A stretch of DNA of 64,000 nucleotides, taken from NCBI RefSeq assembly GCF_011050415.1, contig NZ_DRFS01000021.1:62001-126000 (forward strand), given 5' to 3'. Shown piece after piece: positions 26,387 through 36,523 of the stretch. This stretch comes from Halomonas sp. (GTDB lineage Bacteria > Pseudomonadota > Gammaproteobacteria > Pseudomonadales > Halomonadaceae). The notes under the pieces were generated by a model, which saw only the letters and a program-made list of their open reading frames with translations, had not been told where the DNA came from and did no database searches. The translations under genes and the position numbers were made by a program. Each line of letters starts with the position of its first letter. Position 1 is the stretch's first letter.

Positions 26387-27700
26387 TCAGCCGTGGCTTT
26401 TGATCTTCTCTGGCAGCAGGCCTTTGGGGGCGAAGCGCAGTACCATGGTAATCAGCAAGCCAATGACCAGCACCCTTGCCTGTAGGGCGCGGCTATCCAT
26501 ATTGCCAGGTGCATCCCAGCCGAACGCGCCTTCGCCGAATGCTACTGCTAACTGCATTAAAAACAGCGCCAGCGGCTCCGACATAATCCAGATGATATAC
26601 ACCGCGACGGCGCCAAAAATGGTGCCTAAGTTATTACCTGGCCCACCGAGAATCACCATCACCAATACCAAGAAAGTATGATTCAGCGGCAAGTAGCCTT
26701 GAGGGTCGAACAGGCTGTTAAAGGTACCCAGCATACCGCCGCCGATGCCCATCAATATGCAGCCCAGCACGAAGATTTCCAGCCGCCGCTTGTTGATATC
26801 TTTACCCATGGCCGCCGCAGAGACTTCGTTATCGCGAATCGCCCGGATCATGCGTCCCCAAGGGGCGTTATAAGCGCGATGGAGCAGAAAGAAGATCGCG
26901 GCAATCACGACGGCCGTGACCGAAAGATAAATCGCGCGGGCCAGGGTAAAGCCCAGCTCTGCAGGGCCGGGTGTTGGCCATGGTAGCGGGGACACCGTCG
27001 CGGTACCGCGGGTTAACCAGTCCGAGTTTTTCAAAAAGGCCTTAATGATTTCCGCAATGCCTAAGGTGGCAATCGCCAGGTAATCACTGCGCAGGCCCAG
27101 GCACACATGGCCGATAAAGTAGCCCACGCCGCCCGCGAGTGCCCCGCCGACAATCCAGCCCGTCCAGGCGGGTAGCCCAAAACCGCCCACAAAGCCCGCC
27201 CTGGACTGAATTTCGCTGGTCACTTCACGCAGCAGACTAATGATGACTAAGTAGAGCACCAGCGCCAGAATCACGGCGATAAAGGTGCGTAGCTTTTTCG
27301 GCACGCCCAGGCGGTCAAGCTTGGTGGCTCCCACCACGACCAGAATGGCTGCCAAGCCGTAGAGCAACACGCGGCCCAGTTCTCCAGGCAGCTCGGTACC
27401 CCAGAACGCATCGTTAACCGGTACGCTGAACAGCATGGCGCAGAAGCCGCCCAGGGCCACAAAGCCCATGACACCGGCGTTGAATTGGCCAGCGTAACCC
27501 CACTGAATGGTTAAGCCCAAGGCAAGGATCGCGTAGCACGCGGCTTCGACCAGCATGCGGGTGCTATAGGCCGCGCCCATAATGGCGTACACCGCCAGCA
27601 CGGCGACCAGCAGTACGCCAAACAGGATTAGCTCACGTAGCGGAAAGCGACGTTGTTGGGTGGCGTCACGGGGGGTATAGGAGGGATTGAGGTTAGACAT
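26387..27700 (-). CDS. livM: branched-chain amino acid ABC transporter permease
   Basis: A 437-residue inner-membrane permease of the LivM type, with about ten hydrophobic segments. Recognisable text: ACYAILALGLTIQWGYAGQFNAG, RSDYLAIATLGIAEIIKAF, the cytoplasmic coupling loop GRMIRAIRDNEVSAAAMG, and GGPGNNLGTIFGA. It pairs with LivH to form the channel. The ATG shares one base with the livH stop (TAATG), a tight coupling. It is the last gene of the minus-strand liv operon. Confidence 0.93.
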   Translation of the reverse strand: MSNLNPSYTPRDATQQRRFPLRELILFGVLLVAVLAVYAIMGAAYSTRMLVEAACYAILALGLTIQWGYAGQFNAGVMGFVALGGFCAMLFSVPVNDAFWGTELPGELGRVLLYGLAAILVVVGATKLDRLGVPKKLRTFIAVILALVLYLVIISLLREVTSEIQSRAGFVGGFGLPAWTGWIVGGALAGGVGYFIGHVCLGLRSDYLAIATLGIAEIIKAFLKNSDWLTRGTATVSPLPWPTPGPAELGFTLARAIYLSVTAVVIAAIFFLLHRAYNAPWGRMIRAIRDNEVSAAAMGKDINKRRLEIFVLGCILMGIGGGMLGTFNSLFDPQGYLPLNHTFLVLVMVILGGPGNNLGTIFGAVAVYIIWIMSEPLALFLMQLAVAFGEGAFGWDAPGNMDSRALQARVLVIGLLITMVLRFAPKGLLPEKIKSHG

Positions 27701-28704
27701 TAGATCACCTTGCCCTTAAAGAGTCCGGTGGGACGCCACACCAAAATGGCTACCAGAATGAAAAATGGCACCACGATTTTGTATTCGGTACCCACAAACG
27801 CCAAATTCGACGGCAGCTCAAGCCACGTGGGCAAGCTATCGCGGAAGGGGCGTAGCAGAACGTTCCAATTGAACACCGCTAGGGTTTCTGCAAAGCCCAC
27901 CACAAAGCCCCCGGCGATAGCGCCATAAGGGTGGCCCACACCTCCTACAATCGCTGCAGCGAAGATGGGCAGCAGCAGAAAGAAGCTTAAGTCGGGTTTG
28001 AAGGTAACGTCTAGGGAAAGCAGCGTTCCAGCAATGGCAGCCAGCCCACCAGCAATCACCCACGTCACAGCCACAATGGTATTGGTGTTAATGCCTGAGG
28101 CCTGGGCAAGTTCGGGGTTATCTGACATGGCGCGCATGGCCTTGCCTAACCGTGAACGATTGAGGAAGAGATGCAAAGCAACAACGGCTACCAGCGTAAT
28201 CACAAACAGATAAATTTGCGGTTCGGTAATCACAATAGGCGCCCGGGCGCCCTCAAACGGTAAGGCGATGCGGAAGATTTCCTTGCGATCATCGACGTAT
28301 AAACTTTGCCCACCGGTGCCTGCGAATAAACGAATCAAACCCTGCAGGATGAGGGTGACGCCCAGCGAGCCAATCACCAGCACAATAGGTTTGACCCCAT
28401 GGGCACGCAGTGGCTTATAGAACACTTTATCGACGCCTACCGCCAAGCCTGCAGTCAATAACATCGCTAGTGGGAGCATTAATATTCCAGTAGGGACGCC
28501 AACGCTTGCCCCCGCTGCGGGGAAGGCGGTCGTTAGCAGAAGCACCATAAAGGCACCGAAGGTCATCATGTCGGCGTGGGCGAAGTGGGCGAAGCGCATA
28601 ATGCTGAAAATCAGCGTTACCCCAATCGCCCCAATGGCGTAAATGGAGCCCGTGACGCTGCCCGCAATCACCACATTATTGATGAAAAAAACCAGTTCGT
28701 TCAC
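27700..28704 (-). CDS. livH: branched-chain amino acid ABC transporter permease
   Basis: A 334-residue LivH-type permease, starting VNELVFFINNVVIAG with GTG at 28704, 17 bp after the livF stop and behind GGGAG. The longer frame reaching into livF is discarded. Family text: SIYAIGAIGVTLIFSIMRFAH, ADMMTFGAFMVLLL, the coupling loop RLGKAMRAMSDNPELAQASG, and VGGVGHPYGAIAGGFVVG. About eight membrane segments. It forms the translocation path with LivM. Confidence 0.93.
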   Translation of the reverse strand: MNELVFFINNVVIAGSVTGSIYAIGAIGVTLIFSIMRFAHFAHADMMTFGAFMVLLLTTAFPAAGASVGVPTGILMLPLAMLLTAGLAVGVDKVFYKPLRAHGVKPIVLVIGSLGVTLILQGLIRLFAGTGGQSLYVDDRKEIFRIALPFEGARAPIVITEPQIYLFVITLVAVVALHLFLNRSRLGKAMRAMSDNPELAQASGINTNTIVAVTWVIAGGLAAIAGTLLSLDVTFKPDLSFFLLLPIFAAAIVGGVGHPYGAIAGGFVVGFAETLAVFNWNVLLRPFRDSLPTWLELPSNLAFVGTEYKIVVPFFILVAILVWRPTGLFKGKVI

Positions 28705-28720
28705 ACGTTTCTCCCTGGGG

Positions 28721-29425
28721 CTAGCCGCCCAAAAAGCTTTTAGCGACATCGGGGTCAGCGAGAAGGGCTGCACCCGTATCGGTAAAGCGGTTTTGGCCAG
28801 CGGCCAACACAAAGCCTTTGTCGGCAATCGCTAATGCTTGTTTTGCATTTTGTTCCACCATCAAAATACCTACGCCTGCGGCGTTGATCTGTTTGACGCG
28901 GTCAAAAATTTCATTCATGTAGAGCGGCGACAGGCCAGCGGTGGGCTCATCAAGTAGCAGCAGGCTGGGTTCGGCCATCAGCGCACGGCCCATGGCAACC
29001 ATTTGGCGCTGGCCACCGGAAAGCTCGCCTGCCGGCTGGCGGCGTTTCTCATAGAGTGGCGGGAAAAACTCATACACTTGGGCCAGCATGCGCTTGACGT
29101 TTTGCGGCTTTAAAAACGCCCCCATCTCCAGGTTTTCCTGTACTGAAAGGCTGGGAAAAACGTTTTTCTCCTGGGGAACAAAGCCCATACCTCGCTGCAC
29201 CAATTGATTAGGGGGCAAGTTCTGAATGGGCTGACCGTGGAGCAGAATTTCGCCCTGATTGACATGCAGAAGGCCAAATACCGCTTTCAGCATGGTCGAT
29301 TTGCCTGCCCCGTTAGGGCCGACGATAACACCGACTTCATCGGCTTCTAGCGTCATGTTCACCCCGTTAAGGATGTTCATGCCGCCATAGCCGCCGTGCA
29401 CATCGCGTGCGTCGATCAATGGCAT
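28721..29425 (-). CDS. livF: branched-chain amino acid ABC transporter ATP-binding protein
   Basis: A LivF-type ATPase of about 234 residues. Walker A is GPNGAGKST, the Q-loop region is GFVPQEKNVFPSLSV, the signature is LSGGQRQMVAMGRALM, Walker B is LLLLDEPTAGLSP and the switch region is ILMVEQNAKQAL. I take the ATG at 29425 (MPLIDARDVHGGYGG); an ATG five codons upstream at 29440 is also possible, as neither has a strong ribosome site. It powers uptake together with LivG. Confidence 0.93.
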   Translation of the reverse strand: MPLIDARDVHGGYGGMNILNGVNMTLEADEVGVIVGPNGAGKSTMLKAVFGLLHVNQGEILLHGQPIQNLPPNQLVQRGMGFVPQEKNVFPSLSVQENLEMGAFLKPQNVKRMLAQVYEFFPPLYEKRRQPAGELSGGQRQMVAMGRALMAEPSLLLLDEPTAGLSPLYMNEIFDRVKQINAAGVGILMVEQNAKQALAIADKGFVLAAGQNRFTDTGAALLADPDVAKSFLGG

Positions 29426-29514
29426 ATGGACATATCTCATCAAGGTCGCTTAGAGCGACATCATTGTATTAATTAGTTGATCGTATTAATCGATTAGTAG
29501 TGAAAATGACTCTC

Positions 29515-30285
29515 TTAAGCCGCGTCGGTGCCAAAGTAGGCTTCGATCACCTCAGGGTTATTCTGAATATCACTAATGTGTCCTTCTACCATTACGCTGC
29601 CCTGGGCTAGCACAATCACCGGGTCACACAGGCGTGCAATCATCTCCATATCGTGCTCAATGACTAAAAAGGTGTAGCCCATCTCGCGGTTTAAGCGCTC
29701 GATATTTCCGATCAAATCGCCCAGCAGCGTGCGGTTGACCCCCGCCGCGATCTCATCCAAAAGCACCACTTTGGCATCGGTCATCATGGTGCGACCCAGT
29801 TCCAATAGCTTTTTCTGGCCGCCCGACAAATTACCGGCGAGCTCATTACGCACATGGTGAAGGCCAACAAAGTCGATGACCTCTAACGCACGACGGCGTA
29901 CCTCTTCCTCTTGTTGGCGCACCAGGCTGGGTTTTAGCCAAGCGCTAAACAGGCTTTCCCCCGCTTGCTGGGGCGGTACCATCATAAGATTTTCCAGCGC
30001 GCTCATCTGACTGAACTCATGAGCAATCTGGAAGGTGCGTAGCAACCCCTTATGGAAGCGCTGGTTGGCGCTAAGCGAGGTAATATCTTCACCGTCGAGC
30101 AGAACGCGGCCACTATCAGGTATTAAGGCACCGGCAATCAGGTTAAAGAGTGTCGACTTGCCCGCGCCGTTGGGGCCAATCATGCCAGTAATAGAGCCTT
30201 TCTCCACTTGAATGGAGCAGTCATTAATCACCTGCAGGCCGCCAAACGCTTTGTTAACGCGCTGCACTTCAATAATAGGGGTCAT
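29515..30285 (-). CDS. livG: branched-chain amino acid ABC transporter ATP-binding protein
   Basis: A 256-residue LivG-type ATPase (MTPIIEVQRVNKAFGGLQV). Walker A is GPNGAGKSTLFN, RTFQIAHEF is the Q-loop, LSGGQKKLLELGRTMM the signature, VVLLDEIAAGVN Walker B, and VIEHDMEMI the switch His. Note Ile instead of the usual Pro after the catalytic Glu (DEIAAG). It is the first gene of the liv operon, giving the order G-F-H-M with the ATPases ahead of the permeases. An AT-rich 89-bp gap separates it from livF. Confidence 0.93.
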   Translation of the reverse strand: MTPIIEVQRVNKAFGGLQVINDCSIQVEKGSITGMIGPNGAGKSTLFNLIAGALIPDSGRVLLDGEDITSLSANQRFHKGLLRTFQIAHEFSQMSALENLMMVPPQQAGESLFSAWLKPSLVRQQEEEVRRRALEVIDFVGLHHVRNELAGNLSGGQKKLLELGRTMMTDAKVVLLDEIAAGVNRTLLGDLIGNIERLNREMGYTFLVIEHDMEMIARLCDPVIVLAQGSVMVEGHISDIQNNPEVIEAYFGTDAA

Positions 30286-30301
30286 GGATTCTCCACGCGA
30301 T

Positions 30302-30325
30302 GCAGGCGGCTAATAAGCCGCCTGC
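30302..30325. terminator. perfect hairpin between NSS transporter and livG
   Basis: GCAGGCGGCT pairs with AGCCGCCTGC over loop AATA, ten G/C-rich pairs. There is no T tract on the minus strand after it, so it may be an mRNA processing or stabilising structure rather than a full terminator. Confidence 0.55.
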
Positions 30326-30334
30326 GTACTGTTA

Positions 30335-31780
30335 TTAAATTGTTTGTCGTGGTTTTTTTAGCCACCGCTGGCTGGCCGCAAAGGTGCCAATAATTAGCAG
30401 TGCACCCAGGGTGGGGATGAGATAGCCATCCACTTGGGGAATCGTACGTAAAAAGACAAAGGCGACCGCGGCAGGGGCGACAAAGCGCACCAGCAAGCGC
30501 CAGCACTTAAACCAAGTGACATTGGTGCCCAACTCTTTCATCACTTCGCTCTGGGTCAGCGCCCAGCCTGCAAACAGTGCAATCATCAGGCCACCCACCG
30601 GCATAAAGATATTGGTGAGTAGCTCAATGAAATCAAACGCACTGCGCCCAAATAGCGTATGGAAAATCGTCCCTTCGGCCCAGATGTTAAAGCTAACGAC
30701 GGTTAATAGACCCATTGCCCAGGCGGCGATGACCATTATTACGACTGCTTGAGGGCGAGTCATATCGAAGCGTTCGACCAGGAATGCCGCAACGGGCTCA
30801 ATCAGCGAGATTGAAGAGCTAATCGCGGCGCCAAGCACCAGAATAAAGAACACACCACCGACCAGGGCGCCAAACGGCATCTCAGCAAACGCCAGTGGCA
30901 GGGTAACAAACATTAGGCCAGGGCCTTGGCCCGTTTCTAAGCCTGCTCCAAAGACCAGCGCGAAGATAGCTAACCCCGCAATCATGGCCACAGCGGTATC
31001 CACAATGGCGACCGCAAAGGCCGTGCGGGTCAGCGACACATCGCTAGGCATGTAAGCACCGTACGCCATGATGGCACCCATCCCTAAGCTCAGCGTAAAG
31101 AACGATTGGCCCATGGCTTGTAGCCAACCCTCTAAACTGAGGTCGGCGATATTGAAGGTAAACAAGAAATTAGCGGCGGCGCCTACATCACCGTTCACAA
31201 CGCTATAGGCCAACACCACTAGCAGAATCACAAACAGCGCGGGCATCATAATGCGCAGGCCCGACTCGATACCTTTATGGATACCCATACCGACGATCAA
31301 CGCAGACGCCGCAATGAAAAGTGTGTGATAAAGCGTCATCAGCCCTGGGGCGGCCAGCAGTGCGTCAAAGCCTTCACTAATGGTTTGCGCATCGGCACCA
31401 ACCAGGGAGCCGGTCAGCATTAATCCAGTGTAGTGAATCGCCCAGCCGGCAATCACCGAATAGAAACTCAATATTAAGAAAGCCGACGCCGCGCCCAGCC
31501 AGCCAATGGTTTCCCAGGCGCGCGATGTACGGTGGGTTTTGGTGAGATGGCGCATGCCCATAATCGGGCTTTGACGGCTGGAACGCCCGAGCATGATTTC
31601 GGCAATCAAAATAGGGATACCGACGGCAAAGATCGTAAGCGCATAAACCAAAATAAACGCGCCACCGCCGTTCTCCCCGGTGAGGTAAGGAAAGCGCCAT
31701 AAATTACCTAAACCGACTGCGGAACCAACGGCGGCGAGAAGAAACGTACCTTTATGCGTCCAGACGTTGTGACCGCTCAT
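30335..31780 (-). CDS. sodium-dependent transporter, NSS family
   Basis: A 481-residue neurotransmitter:sodium symporter family protein (LeuT/TyrT-like). The sodium and substrate site of the first helix reads AAVGSAVGLGNLWRFPYLTG, followed by NGGGAFILVYAL. About eleven to twelve membrane segments are visible. Bacterial members import amino acids with sodium, which suits a halophile, but the substrate is not readable. It lies just upstream of livG on the same strand with a hairpin in the 49-bp gap. Confidence 0.92.
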   Translation of the reverse strand: MSGHNVWTHKGTFLLAAVGSAVGLGNLWRFPYLTGENGGGAFILVYALTIFAVGIPILIAEIMLGRSSRQSPIMGMRHLTKTHRTSRAWETIGWLGAASAFLILSFYSVIAGWAIHYTGLMLTGSLVGADAQTISEGFDALLAAPGLMTLYHTLFIAASALIVGMGIHKGIESGLRIMMPALFVILLVVLAYSVVNGDVGAAANFLFTFNIADLSLEGWLQAMGQSFFTLSLGMGAIMAYGAYMPSDVSLTRTAFAVAIVDTAVAMIAGLAIFALVFGAGLETGQGPGLMFVTLPLAFAEMPFGALVGGVFFILVLGAAISSSISLIEPVAAFLVERFDMTRPQAVVIMVIAAWAMGLLTVVSFNIWAEGTIFHTLFGRSAFDFIELLTNIFMPVGGLMIALFAGWALTQSEVMKELGTNVTWFKCWRLLVRFVAPAAVAFVFLRTIPQVDGYLIPTLGALLIIGTFAASQRWLKKPRQTI

Positions 31781-31996
31781 GGGTAAGAGTGTCCATGTTT
31801 AGGTGTGTGGATGGGGTAGGTATCCAAACACTTGTATGAATATAGGGGTGGCAGCGTGCCTTGGACGCGCTGAATTTGCCTACTGTGCGATAGAATGCGC
31901 CGCCTTTCCAGCCTATTAGCGTTTAGGCTGCGTTTAGTAGTGCAACTTGGCAGCGAAACAGAGCAGGGGTGTTAAAGAAAAACAGCGTGCTAGCGA

Positions 31997-32026
31997 ACAA
32001 AAAAAACCCGCTTGCGCGGGTTTTTT
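31997..32026 (-). terminator. intrinsic terminator of typA
   Basis: An 11-bp stem (AAAAAACCCGC with GCGGGTTTTTT) over TTGC, followed on the minus strand by a T run. It ends 26 bp beyond the typA stop. The rest of 31781-31996 shows nothing I can assign. Confidence 0.9.
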
Positions 32027-32051
32027 CAGACAGCTAACTGCTCAGCGCGTA

Positions 32052-33902
32052 TTACTTCTTGCTAAAACGCTTGCGCTCGGTCTCTTTAAGCAGCTTTTTA
32101 CGCAGGCGGATATGCACCGGCGTGACTTCCACGAGCTCGTCGGAGTCGAGGAACTCGATCGCCTGTTCCAGCGAGAACTTAACTGGCGGCGTTAGTACGA
32201 TGTTCTCATCGTTGCCGGTAGAGCGCATGTTGTCGAGCTTCTTGCCTTTTGTGGGGTTAACCACCATGTCGTTGGCACGGTTGTTGATACCGATCAGCAT
32301 GCCTTCGTAGACTTCCGTGGCATGATCGATAATCAGCTTGCCGCGCTCTTGCAGCGCATACAGCGCGTAGGCAAGTGCTTTACCGTCGACCATTGACACC
32401 AATACGCCGTTACGACGCTCGATAGAGGCTTCAGGCTTCAGCGGGCCGTAGTGATCAAAACGACTGGTCAGGATGCCGGTGCCCGAGGTCATGGTCAAAA
32501 ACTGACCACGGAAGCCGATCAAGCCACGCGCAGGAATAATGAAGTCTAGGCGAACCCGTCCTTTACCATCCGGCAGCATGTTGGTCATTTCACCTTTACG
32601 GTAGCCCAACTCTTCCATGATCGAGCCTTGGTGCTGCTCTTCACAGTCGATAATGACTTCTTCGTACGGCTCTTGTTTCTCGCCGTCGATTTCCTTAATG
32701 ATAACTTCCGGGCGGCCAACAGCCAGCTCGAAGCCTTCACGGCGCATGGTTTCAATCAGCACCGAAAGGTGTAACTCACCACGGCCAGACACCTTGAACT
32801 TCTCAGGCGTTTCGCCCTGTTCAACGCGCAGTGCCACATTGTGAATCAGCTCTTGCTCAAGGCGATCCTTGATATTGCGGCTGGTCACAAACTTACCATC
32901 TTTGCCCGCGAACGGAGAATCATTGACCTGGAAGGTCATGGAAACAGTCGGCTCGTCGACAGAAAGCGGCGGTAGTGCTTCGACTTTTGCCGGATCGCAT
33001 AGCGTGTCAGAGATCGACAGATCGTCGATGCCTGTAATACAGACGATGTCGCCCGCCGTTGCTTCGGTCGTTTGTACGCGCTCAAGGCCCATATGGGTCA
33101 TGACCTGACCGATTTTGCCCTTGCGTACATTGCCGTCAACGCCGATCACTGATATCTGCTGATTCGGTTTGACTGCGCCACGCTTGATGCGCCCGAGGCC
33201 GATAACACCCACGTAACTGTTATAGTCCAGCGCGGAAATCTGCATCTGGAAGGGGCCGTTGAGCTCAACCTGAGGCGGCTCAACGATATCGACGATGGCT
33301 TGGAACATGGGATCCATGTTGTCTGCCAGCTCTTCAGGATCCATACCGGCAATGCCGTTGAGGGCAGAGCAGTAAATGATCGGGAAATCGAGCTGCTCGT
33401 CGGAAGCACCGAGGTTGTCAAAAAGATCGAAAATCTGATCGATAACCCAGTCAGGGCGAGCGCCGGGACGGTCAATTTTGTTGACCACCACAATCGGCTT
33501 CAGACCCTGGGCGAATGCCTTTTGGGTAACAAAGCGCGTTTGTGGCATCGGGCCATCAACGGCGTCTACCAGAAGTAGTACCGAATCGACCATCGACATG
33601 ACGCGCTCAACTTCACCACCGAAGTCGGCGTGCCCAGGCGTATCAACAATGTTGATGTGGTAGTCGTTGCCATGGCTATCTTTCCATTGGATGGCCGTGT
33701 TTTTGGCCAAAATGGTAATACCACGCTCTTTTTCCTGATCGTTTGAGTCCATGATGCGCTCTTGACCTTCTGCTTTACGGTCAAGGGTGCCGGACTGGCT
33801 CAGGAGTTTGTCGACCAGAGTGGTTTTACCATGGTCAACGTGGGCTATGATCGCGACGTTGCGCAGGTTATTAACCGCGCTGGAGTTTTGCTGGTTTTGC
33901 AT
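32052..33902 (-). CDS. typA: translational GTPase TypA/BipA
   Basis: A ribosome-associated GTPase of the EF-G group, involved in 50S assembly and stress adaptation. The 616-residue protein starts [18 protein letters not shown] at 33902. The open frame upstream (83 codons) has no family similarity and crosses the birA promoter region. G-motifs: [44 protein letters not shown]. The C-terminal RGxxG text ([14 protein letters not shown]) is typical. Divergent from birA. Confidence 0.96.
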   Translation of the reverse strand: MQNQQNSSAVNNLRNVAIIAHVDHGKTTLVDKLLSQSGTLDRKAEGQERIMDSNDQEKERGITILAKNTAIQWKDSHGNDYHINIVDTPGHADFGGEVERVMSMVDSVLLLVDAVDGPMPQTRFVTQKAFAQGLKPIVVVNKIDRPGARPDWVIDQIFDLFDNLGASDEQLDFPIIYCSALNGIAGMDPEELADNMDPMFQAIVDIVEPPQVELNGPFQMQISALDYNSYVGVIGLGRIKRGAVKPNQQISVIGVDGNVRKGKIGQVMTHMGLERVQTTEATAGDIVCITGIDDLSISDTLCDPAKVEALPPLSVDEPTVSMTFQVNDSPFAGKDGKFVTSRNIKDRLEQELIHNVALRVEQGETPEKFKVSGRGELHLSVLIETMRREGFELAVGRPEVIIKEIDGEKQEPYEEVIIDCEEQHQGSIMEELGYRKGEMTNMLPDGKGRVRLDFIIPARGLIGFRGQFLTMTSGTGILTSRFDHYGPLKPEASIERRNGVLVSMVDGKALAYALYALQERGKLIIDHATEVYEGMLIGINNRANDMVVNPTKGKKLDNMRSTGNDENIVLTPPVKFSLEQAIEFLDSDELVEVTPVHIRLRKKLLKETERKRFSKK

Positions 33903-34137
33903 GCTGAGAGAGAACTCTTGTGAACACCCGTTTGTCCACGGGTCGGAAAATGCGGGTCGCAAGGGCTGGCAATTTGCCGACCATCTTGGCTCAGGGCTTG
34001 CGTCCAATAGATATTCTACCATGTCGAAGGCTTCGCTGATATTACTGGAACGCTTATCGACCTTCGTCGCCCCCAGGAAAGTTTTCGCAGGCAACCTCGA
34101 TCCGCTAGAATAGCGCTTTTCCCACTGGGGCAGGAGC

Positions 34138-35133
34138 ATGACCATCGGCAACCTGATGCGTTTGTTAAGCGATGGCGAGGTTCACTCTGGCGAGCAGCTG
34201 GGTGAAACGCTGGGTATTTCTCGTGCGGCGGTGTGGAAGCAGTTAAAGAAACTAGAGGCGCTCGGGGTTGAGCTCGTTGCCGTTAAGGGGCGTGGCTATC
34301 GACTGGCGCAGCGTTTAGAGCCTTTAGAAGGCGCAAAAATCGTTGAGCGGTTGCCCGCCCAGGCGCGTCACTACCTTGCGCGTCTGTTTGTTGAGGATCA
34401 GCTGCCTTCTAGTAATGAGTATCTGCGCCAGCGCTTTGAACAGGGCGCAGGGCACGGTGAAGTGTGTCTGGTAGAGCTGCAGACCGCGGGCCGCGGTCGG
34501 CGTGGTCGCGTATGGTCGACGCCCTGGGGGCAGAGCCTAATGCTCTCATTGGGCTGGCGCTTTGAGTCAGGTATTGCGGTGCTGGAAGGCTTGAGCCTGG
34601 CGGTGGGCGTGGTGGTTGCGCAAGTGCTTGAGCAGCACGGCGTGGCGCCTAAGCTCAAGTGGCCAAACGATATTTTGCTCTCTGAGCAGGGTGATGCCGC
34701 GAGCGACGAGCTGGGCAAGCTGGCCGGTATCCTTATCGAAGTCACCGGTGATGCAGCAGGTCCCTGCGAAGTGGTCATTGGCATAGGCATGAATTTGTGG
34801 CTCCCTGATGCCCAGCGTGCAGCCATTGATCAGCCCGTCGCGGCGCTTTTCGAGCGCTTGCCTGATCTATCACGCAATCAGCTAGCATCCGATGTGGTGG
34901 CGGGTTTGTTGGTTATGCTGGCTGATTTTGAGCGGGATGGCTTTAGTGCATGGCGTGATGCCTGGAACGAGCGTCATGCTTATGCGGGCTTACCTATCCG
35001 CGTTATTCAAGGCCAGCAGACCAGCGATGCAATAGCGGGTGAAGTGGATGAGAGTGGTAACCTGTGGGTTACCGAAAATGGTCACTCGCGACGCCTAGCC
35101 GGCGGTGAGATCAGCGTACGTAGGCGTTTATGA
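34138..35133 (+). CDS. birA: bifunctional biotin ligase/biotin operon repressor
   Basis: Attaches biotin to carboxylase carrier protein and, with biotinyl-AMP, represses bio genes. The 331-residue protein has an N-terminal winged helix (LLSDGEVHSGEQLGETLGIS, RAAVWKQLKKLE, GRGYRL), so it is the regulatory type. The ligase core is GRGRRGRVWSTPWG (the ATP-binding loop), followed by LKWPNDILL and GIGMNLW, with a C-terminal SH3-like end. CAGGAG lies before the ATG. The ATGA overlap with coaX shows co-translation, an arrangement common in Pseudomonas. Confidence 0.96.
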   Translation: MTIGNLMRLLSDGEVHSGEQLGETLGISRAAVWKQLKKLEALGVELVAVKGRGYRLAQRLEPLEGAKIVERLPAQARHYLARLFVEDQLPSSNEYLRQRFEQGAGHGEVCLVELQTAGRGRRGRVWSTPWGQSLMLSLGWRFESGIAVLEGLSLAVGVVVAQVLEQHGVAPKLKWPNDILLSEQGDAASDELGKLAGILIEVTGDAAGPCEVVIGIGMNLWLPDAQRAAIDQPVAALFERLPDLSRNQLASDVVAGLLVMLADFERDGFSAWRDAWNERHAYAGLPIRVIQGQQTSDAIAGEVDESGNLWVTENGHSRRLAGGEISVRRRL

Positions 35134-35969
35134 TTCTGGATCTTGATATCGGCAACACGCTGTCTAAATGGCGGTTGAAAGATGCCGTGAGCAGCGAGAT
35201 ACGTTCGCGTGGCGCGGTATGGACCCGCGAAGAGTGGCGTCCTGGGGCGGATATCCCCGATCTTGATGTGGTCGAGGCAGTACGCATTTCAAGCGTCGCC
35301 AGGGCGGCAGTATTGGAAGAGACGGTTGCGTTGCTGCGTAAGCGTGTGCGGCATGTGCACGTGGCGCACTCCACGCATGAGGCACTGGGCGTGGTTAACG
35401 GCTATGAAGAGCCTTGGCGCTTAGGTGTTGATCGCTGGATGGGGGCGCTGGCAGGCTATCAGTTGGCAGGCGGCTGCTGTGCGGTGGACTGCGGTAGTGC
35501 CATTACGATTGATTTTGTATTGCCCGGCGGGACTCACCTGGGTGGCTTTATTATCCCCGGCTTACGCTTAATGAAAGAGAGCTTAAAGCTCGGTACTCGC
35601 AATGTGGCCATCGATCCCGAGAGCGAGGCCGATGAATTGCTTGAGCCAGGGCGGCGTACCGTGGATGCGGTCAATCACGGTATCTATATGGCCGCCGTCA
35701 GCGCTATTAATCGTATCTACAGCGAGGTGTGTGATCAGGAGAGCGTGGCGCTTCCGATGTTGCTAACGGGCGGAGACGCGCGAGTGGTGTCACGGGGTGT
35801 CCAAGTGCCCCACGCAGTGTGGCCGGACATGGTTTATGGCGGCTTAGAGGCGTGCTTTCCGATGACCTTCGCCGAACGTGCGGGCAAAATGTCCGGCGCA
35901 CCACGCGTGCCGGAGCCCGTCTCGTTAGAAAAGATTCGTGCGGGGCTTGCATTCTCAATGCTGCTTTGA
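35130..35969 (+). CDS. coaX: type III pantothenate kinase
   Basis: Phosphorylates pantothenate, the first step of coenzyme A synthesis. The 279-residue protein has the ASKHA-fold phosphate loop DIGNTLSKWRL, the pantothenate-site text GVDRWMGALAGYQ, the second phosphate motif VDCGSAITIDFV and GGFIIPGLRLMKESL. It is a little longer than typical CoaX (~250), with an extended C-terminal tail. It overlaps birA by 4 nt and precedes the tRNA-Tyr operon. Confidence 0.94.
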   Translation: MILDLDIGNTLSKWRLKDAVSSEIRSRGAVWTREEWRPGADIPDLDVVEAVRISSVARAAVLEETVALLRKRVRHVHVAHSTHEALGVVNGYEEPWRLGVDRWMGALAGYQLAGGCCAVDCGSAITIDFVLPGGTHLGGFIIPGLRLMKESLKLGTRNVAIDPESEADELLEPGRRTVDAVNHGIYMAAVSAINRIYSEVCDQESVALPMLLTGGDARVVSRGVQVPHAVWPDMVYGGLEACFPMTFAERAGKMSGAPRVPEPVSLEKIRAGLAFSMLL

Positions 35970-36078
35970 CAGAATACAGCGCGTTCCATGGCGAGGCGTA
36001 AGCGCCTTGCAATGTTTCAAGTGTTGATAGTTAAACGTTTAATTGCCTAAGTTTATAATACCGGGGCATTTGTTGCAC

Positions 36079-36106
36079 TTGACACATTCTTGAAGGCTGG
36101 CATAAT
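36079..36106 (+). promoter_or_regulatory. sigma-70 promoter of the tRNA-Tyr-Gly-Thr operon
   Basis: TTGACA (36079-36084), a 16-bp spacer and CATAAT (36101-36106) stand 13 bp before the tRNA-Tyr 5' end, so this is a close match to a strong housekeeping promoter. Confidence 0.8.
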
Positions 36107-36119
36107 ATGCCGCCACGTT

Positions 36120-36203
<84 letters not shown>

Positions 36204-36312
36204 AAATTAAATGGCAGCGATCTATGTCGATGCTATTGAATGAAAAGCCGGTAGCGGGCATCGTCTACAAGGCGACGCAAAGCGCAGCGGATTGTCATTC
36301 AGGCAAGGTGCT

Positions 36313-36386
36313 GCGGGCGTAGTTCAAAGGTAGAACCTCAGCCTTCCAAGCTGATGGTGCGGGTTCGATTCCCGCCGCCCGCTCCA
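36313..36386 (+). tRNA. tRNA-Gly (TCC)
   Basis: GCGGGCG pairs with CGCCCGC (36376-36382), then T and an encoded CCA. The anticodon stem TCAGC/GCTGA holds loop CTTCCAA, anticodon TCC at 36345-36347. T arm GGGTTCGATTCCC. Confidence 0.97.
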
Positions 36387-36399
36387 GTTGTTGTGTTTG

Positions 36400-36474
36400 G
36401 CTCATGTAGCTCAGGGGTAGAGCACACCCTTGGTAAGGGTGAGGTCGACGGTTCAATTCCGTCCATGAGCTCCA
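36400..36474 (+). tRNA. tRNA-Thr (GGT)
   Basis: GCTCATG pairs with CATGAGC (36464-36470), then T and an encoded CCA. Loop TTGGTAA gives anticodon GGT at 36432-36434. In many relatives tufB follows this tRNA; here it does not. Confidence 0.97.
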
Positions 36475-36523
36475 TATTTGCAATAAGAAAGTTGCTGTAT
36501 GAAGTTGCAAGAAAAGAGTTGCG

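Noticed and set aside
33903..34151. N-terminal extension of TypA by 83 residues
   Set aside because: The extra residues have no TypA similarity and run across the birA upstream region; ATG 33902 gives the family length.
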